In this document: in pieces, positions 48,928 through 51,391 of the stretch | How positions within the stretch are numbered: the first letter of the stretch is position 1 | Layout of the letters: the number at the start of each line of letters is the position of its first letter | Source: Dehalococcoidia bacterium | Lineage (GTDB): Bacteria; Chloroflexota; Dehalococcoidia; Bin125 | Assembly (NCBI GenBank): GCA_022822855.1 | Contig: JAJDYG010000024.1 | Location: forward strand, 1 to 51,391 | Reading direction: 5' to 3' | DNA length: 51,391 nt | Made by a program: the position numbers and the translations under genes | Notes under the pieces: generated by a model | Seen by the model: only the letters and a program-made list of their open reading frames with translations | What the model was told of the DNA's origin: nothing | The model's database searches: none

Positions 48928-49701
48928 TCAGTTGGGAAGAATCAGGCCGCCGGGAGTGCGGCGTTCGCCCGGATTGACGCCTCGTTGCTGCAGGGTTTGC
49001 AGAATGAACGGGTTCTGCGCGCGCTCGGCGGCCAGCGTGGTCTGGTCCATGTGACCGGGCAGGACGATCGTCTCGTCGGGCAGCATCAGCAGCTTGTCGA
49101 CGATCGAGGACATTTCCTGGTTGTAGTCGCCGCCGGGCAGGTCGGTCCGTCCGATGCTCTGCTTGAACAGCGTGTCGCCGGAAAACAGGACTCCGTGGCC
49201 GTAGAAACAGACCGAGCCGCGCGTGTGTCCCGGGGTGTGGATGACGTGCAGCTCGACGCCGTCCACTTCGACTTTCTGCTCGTCGTCGATGTAATGATCA
49301 GGGTCCGGCGGTTGCTCAACCTGCATACCGAACCGTGCTGCGGACTCTGCGGCGCCCTGCAGGATGTCGAGGTCGGCCTCGTGCAGCAGGAACCTGGCGT
49401 TGTCGTCCGATTGCACGCCGCGCACGCCGAGGACGTGATCCAGATGCGCGTGCGAGCTGGCGATCAGCTTGATCTTGACGCCCATCTCGGAGGCCATGTG
49501 CAAGATGTCGTCGGCCTGTTCGCCGGGATCGACGCAGATTGCTTCGCGGGTGCGGCGATTGCCGATCACCCAACAATTCTCCTGGAATGCGCCGACGATC
49601 AGTCCGCGGACTTCGATTTCGTTGACGAACGGTTCGCCGGACGCGTCTTCGTCGTGGTCGCGGCCGACGTCGCCGTCTTGAGTGTTGTCCTGATCGGCCA
49701 T
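48928..49701 (-). CDS. Metallo-beta-lactamase-fold hydrolase (glyoxalase II-like)
   Basis: 257 residues. The first metal motif is SSHAHLDHVLG (HxHxDH, His84, His86, Asp88, His89), followed by TPGHTRGSVCF (His), LFSGDTLF (Asp) and VLPGHM (His), the full glyoxalase II-type binuclear set. An N-terminal acidic extension of about 25 residues is unusual and probably disordered. The ATG at 49701 is used; the longer frame upstream overlaps PAC2. The likely reaction is hydrolysis of a thioester such as S-lactoyl-thiol or another hydroxyacyl thioester. Its start lies 1 bp before the PAC2 stop, so it is translationally coupled to that gene. Confidence 0.9.
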   Translation of the reverse strand: MADQDNTQDGDVGRDHDEDASGEPFVNEIEVRGLIVGAFQENCWVIGNRRTREAICVDPGEQADDILHMASEMGVKIKLIASSHAHLDHVLGVRGVQSDDNARFLLHEADLDILQGAAESAARFGMQVEQPPDPDHYIDDEQKVEVDGVELHVIHTPGHTRGSVCFYGHGVLFSGDTLFKQSIGRTDLPGGDYNQEMSSIVDKLLMLPDETIVLPGHMDQTTLAAERAQNPFILQTLQQRGVNPGERRTPGGLILPN

Positions 49702-49702
49702 G

Positions 49703-50599
49703 TCAGTTCGACTCGTCGCCGCGCAGGAGACGGTTGACGGCCTCCATGATGTCGTCGCTGTCGAGCGGTTCCGATTCAGCCTCACTCGCGGGCGCTTCCT
49801 CGTCGGTTTGCGCTTCGAGGTTGCGGACGTAGTCGCGAATGTCGGGTTTGTCGTCGAGCGCAGAGTCAATCTGGGCGCGGTAGCGTTCCTGCGCTCCGTC
49901 GAGGTGACGCAAGTCAAGCTCGAGGTCGAAGACGCGATCCAGCTCGGTCAGCAGCGCCTTGGTGGCGCCGGGGTTGTGCCTCGACGTCACATAATGCGGA
50001 ACCGAGGCCCAGAAACCCATGTGCGGCACCTCGGCGAGTCGGCAGGCGTCGCCGATTGAGCCGACGATCCCGGTCGGGCCCTCGTAGCGAGAGGCCTGGA
50101 ATCCGAACTGTTTCTGGCGTTCGGGGTTGGACGAACCGCCCGACACCCTGGTCGGGCGAGTGTGGGCGACGTCGGCCAGCAAGGCGCCGAGCGTGACGAC
50201 TTCCTCCACGTTGGCCATCTCGGCAACTTGCAGCACCGCCTGGCAGTAGCGCTTCCAGCGCAGATCAGGCTCGGTGCCCAAGCCGAGCACCAGGTCATGC
50301 TCCGCCTGCGGACGGCGCAGAATCGTGAACTCGGTCGTCGGCCAGACCACTTCCCGGCGAGCGTCGTCGCCGTCGATCCATTTGACCGTCGGCCGGTGCT
50401 CGGTGAAGACGAAAAACTCGTCCGGGTCGAGTGAAGCGATCGGCGCGCCGGGTTCGATGTTGCGCAGAAACTTGATCGCGTCGGTGGCTGCCTCGGCGGC
50501 GTCGTTCCAGCCGAAAAAAGCGAGGAGCAGAATCGGACGGCGCAGATCGTCGGGCAGGCCGTCGATGGTCAGGGCGTCGTCTATGCGTTCGTTGCTCAT
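49703..50599 (-). CDS. PAC2-family protein
   Basis: 298 residues. The family core is visible: RPILLLAFFGWNDAAEAATDAIKFL near the N-terminus, PTTEFTILRRPQAEHDLVLGLGTEPDLRWKRYCQAVLQVA, and VVTLGALLADVAHTRPTRVSGGSS, followed by PTGIVGSIGDACRLAEVPHMGFWASVPHYV. PAC2 proteins resemble the eukaryotic proteasome-assembly chaperone 2 and are common in actinobacteria and Chloroflexota as ATP-grasp-like companions; their role in bacteria is unclear. The C-terminal 60 residues are acidic. It heads the minus-strand run PAC2, metallo-hydrolase, DinB-like and then hotdog genes. Confidence 0.85.
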   Translation of the reverse strand: MSNERIDDALTIDGLPDDLRRPILLLAFFGWNDAAEAATDAIKFLRNIEPGAPIASLDPDEFFVFTEHRPTVKWIDGDDARREVVWPTTEFTILRRPQAEHDLVLGLGTEPDLRWKRYCQAVLQVAEMANVEEVVTLGALLADVAHTRPTRVSGGSSNPERQKQFGFQASRYEGPTGIVGSIGDACRLAEVPHMGFWASVPHYVTSRHNPGATKALLTELDRVFDLELDLRHLDGAQERYRAQIDSALDDKPDIRDYVRNLEAQTDEEAPASEAESEPLDSDDIMEAVNRLLRGDESN

Positions 50600-50953
50600 G
50601 TCGTGAGGGTAACTCCAATTGATCGAGCGGTCGCGGCGAGCGGCGACAGCGGGTGCTCACAGTAGACCCATACCACGTCGCCCAGTGCTTGACACGGGGC
50701 CCAGACCGCGACGCTTGCAAGGAGCGACGCCGTCATCCCTGGCTCAAGGGTGGAGCGGGCGGACTCACGTGCGAGCGTCGAGGTGAGGCCAAGGTGATCT
50801 TGCGCATGAAGTGCCTGGGCCCGAGGCTGGGCCAAGACACGGAGGCGCTGCGAGAGGGGGAGAGACCCCCTCCGCCGCTCCGCGGCACCCCCGCATCAAG
50901 TGCGGGGCAGGCTCCCCCTGCAAGGGGGAGGAAACTGAGGCCGGCGGTTCCTT
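50600..50953. repeat. Intergenic region with palindromic repeats (354 bp)
   Basis: No gene is seen. The sequence GTGCTTGACACGGGGCCCAG (50685-50704) is shared with both 41-bp blocks at 29385 and 29571. Three hairpins follow: GAGGGGG-AGAGA-CCCCCTC (50854-50872), CCCCGCA-TCAAG-TGCGGGG (50889-50907) and CTCCCCC-TGCAA-GGGGGAG (50912-50930). The last lies 24 bp after the stop of the truncated gene and might terminate it. These dyads belong to the same general palindrome family as those in the cox cluster. Confidence 0.75.
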
Positions 50954-51391
50954 TCAGGCGGCGGCTGGGTTGTTGGTGAGTTCGGCGAGTTGGGCTTCGA
51001 GGGATTGCTTTTTCTCGACCAGTCTGAGGGCCGCCTTTCGTTCGGGGTGCCAGGGGTTGTGGGAGGGGTAGTCCTTGAGCCAGTCTCGGTACTGGAGGTG
51101 GCGTTTGAGTTGTCGATCGACGCGGTCGATGGCCTCCTCGAGGGTCTGGATGGCCTGAGCGACAGAATTTTCGTCGGATTCGGCTGAAGCGCCGTCCTGA
51201 GCTGGATCTGGGGCGGATTCTTGTTCGGTTTTGTTCGATTCCGTTCGGATCGGGGTTGTTTCGGCGTCTTGGACCGGGGTCTGTTCAGCCACTGGAGGCG
51301 CGGGGACATCCACTGGTTCGGTGTCGGCGGATGCGGGTTGGGCGTCTTCGTCTCGGACGGGCGCGGGTTCGGGAAGCGGCGGGCAGTAGAG
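50954..51391 (-). CDS. 5'-truncated protein of unknown function with C-terminal coiled coil
   Basis: The reading frame runs off the right edge without a stop; at least 145 residues are visible. A GTG at 51313 could be a start but the frame continues upstream (LYCPPLPEPAPVRDED ...), so I treat it as partial. The first 70 visible residues are Pro, Glu, Thr and Ala-rich and probably disordered. The last 75 form an amphipathic helix pair: VAQAIQTLEEAIDRVDRQLK and KKQSLEAQLAELTNN flank a WLKDYPSHNPWHPERKAAL segment. I recognise no family. Its 3' end borders the palindromic repeats at 50854-50930, like the HTH gene at 29758. Confidence 0.5.
   Translation of the reverse strand, partial: LYCPPLPEPAPVRDEDAQPASADTEPVDVPAPPVAEQTPVQDAETTPIRTESNKTEQESAPDPAQDGASAESDENSVAQAIQTLEEAIDRVDRQLKRHLQYRDWLKDYPSHNPWHPERKAALRLVEKKQSLEAQLAELTNNPAAA

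Noticed and set aside
1..51391. tRNA, rRNA, CRISPR arrays and riboswitches
   Set aside because: I found no T-loop-like GTTCGA with flanking stems, no regularly spaced repeats and no recognisable riboswitch core. Small structured RNAs could still be missed by eye.

Overview
The window is about 51 kb of high-GC bacterial DNA, densely coded on both strands. Frequent GTG starts, PAC2-family and DUF255 proteins, stand-alone hotdog/MaoC proteins, family III CoA-transferases and a caa3-type oxidase cluster suggest an aerobic member of the Chloroflexota. An actinobacterium-like lineage cannot be excluded. This placement is inferred from gene content, because no rRNA or tRNA gene is present. I saw no CRISPR array and no complete mobile element. 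The right end of an IS5-family element lies at positions 1-141.

Layout. 156-3570 (minus): a flavin/F420-type oxidoreductase-fold protein, two VOC-fold proteins and a DUF255 thioredoxin-fold protein. 3658-8672: aquaporin, HAD phosphatase, GT4 glycosyltransferase, a Schiff-base aldolase of the DHDPS family and an Eis-like acetyltransferase. 8827-15382 (plus): an OmpR/EnvZ-type two-component pair, a lipoprotein, a PAP2 phosphatase, a UPF0104 membrane protein and an alpha-methylacyl-CoA racemase-like enzyme. 15671-19979 (minus): three consecutive paralogous MFS transporters. 20020-23219: rsmG, a divergent GreA-domain protein with an unusual N-terminus, and citrate synthase.

23262-32616 is the respiratory core. 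A putative promoter and a perfect 24-bp palindrome precede a membrane protein with a duplicated COX4-like unit. Then come coxB (with fused cytochrome c), coxA (A2 type, YSHPAV motif), coxC and ctaG. A pyrimidine-rich island with palindromic repeats and an HTH gene interrupts the cluster, and ctaA and ctaB (heme A synthesis) follow. Tail-to-tail with ctaB is a minus-strand operon for an ABC-2 exporter and a thioredoxin-fold lipoprotein.

35333-42079: glutamine-dependent NAD synthetase, a protein of uncertain function, a multi-LysM M23 peptidase, a crotonase and a membrane-anchored LysM protein ending at a strong hairpin terminator. 42199-50599: NTF2-like protein, a small protein, a CoA-transferase, the TldD/TldE protease pair, three hotdog-fold proteins, a DinB-like protein, a metallo-beta-lactamase-fold hydrolase and a PAC2 protein. 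The right end has more palindromic repeats and a 5'-truncated gene of unknown function.

The features most worth a second look are the GreA-domain fusion, the extra domain inside the CuA domain of CoxB, the duplicated COX4-like protein with its 24-bp palindrome, the hotdog trio lacking the usual catalytic residues, and the palindromic-repeat island within the cox cluster.
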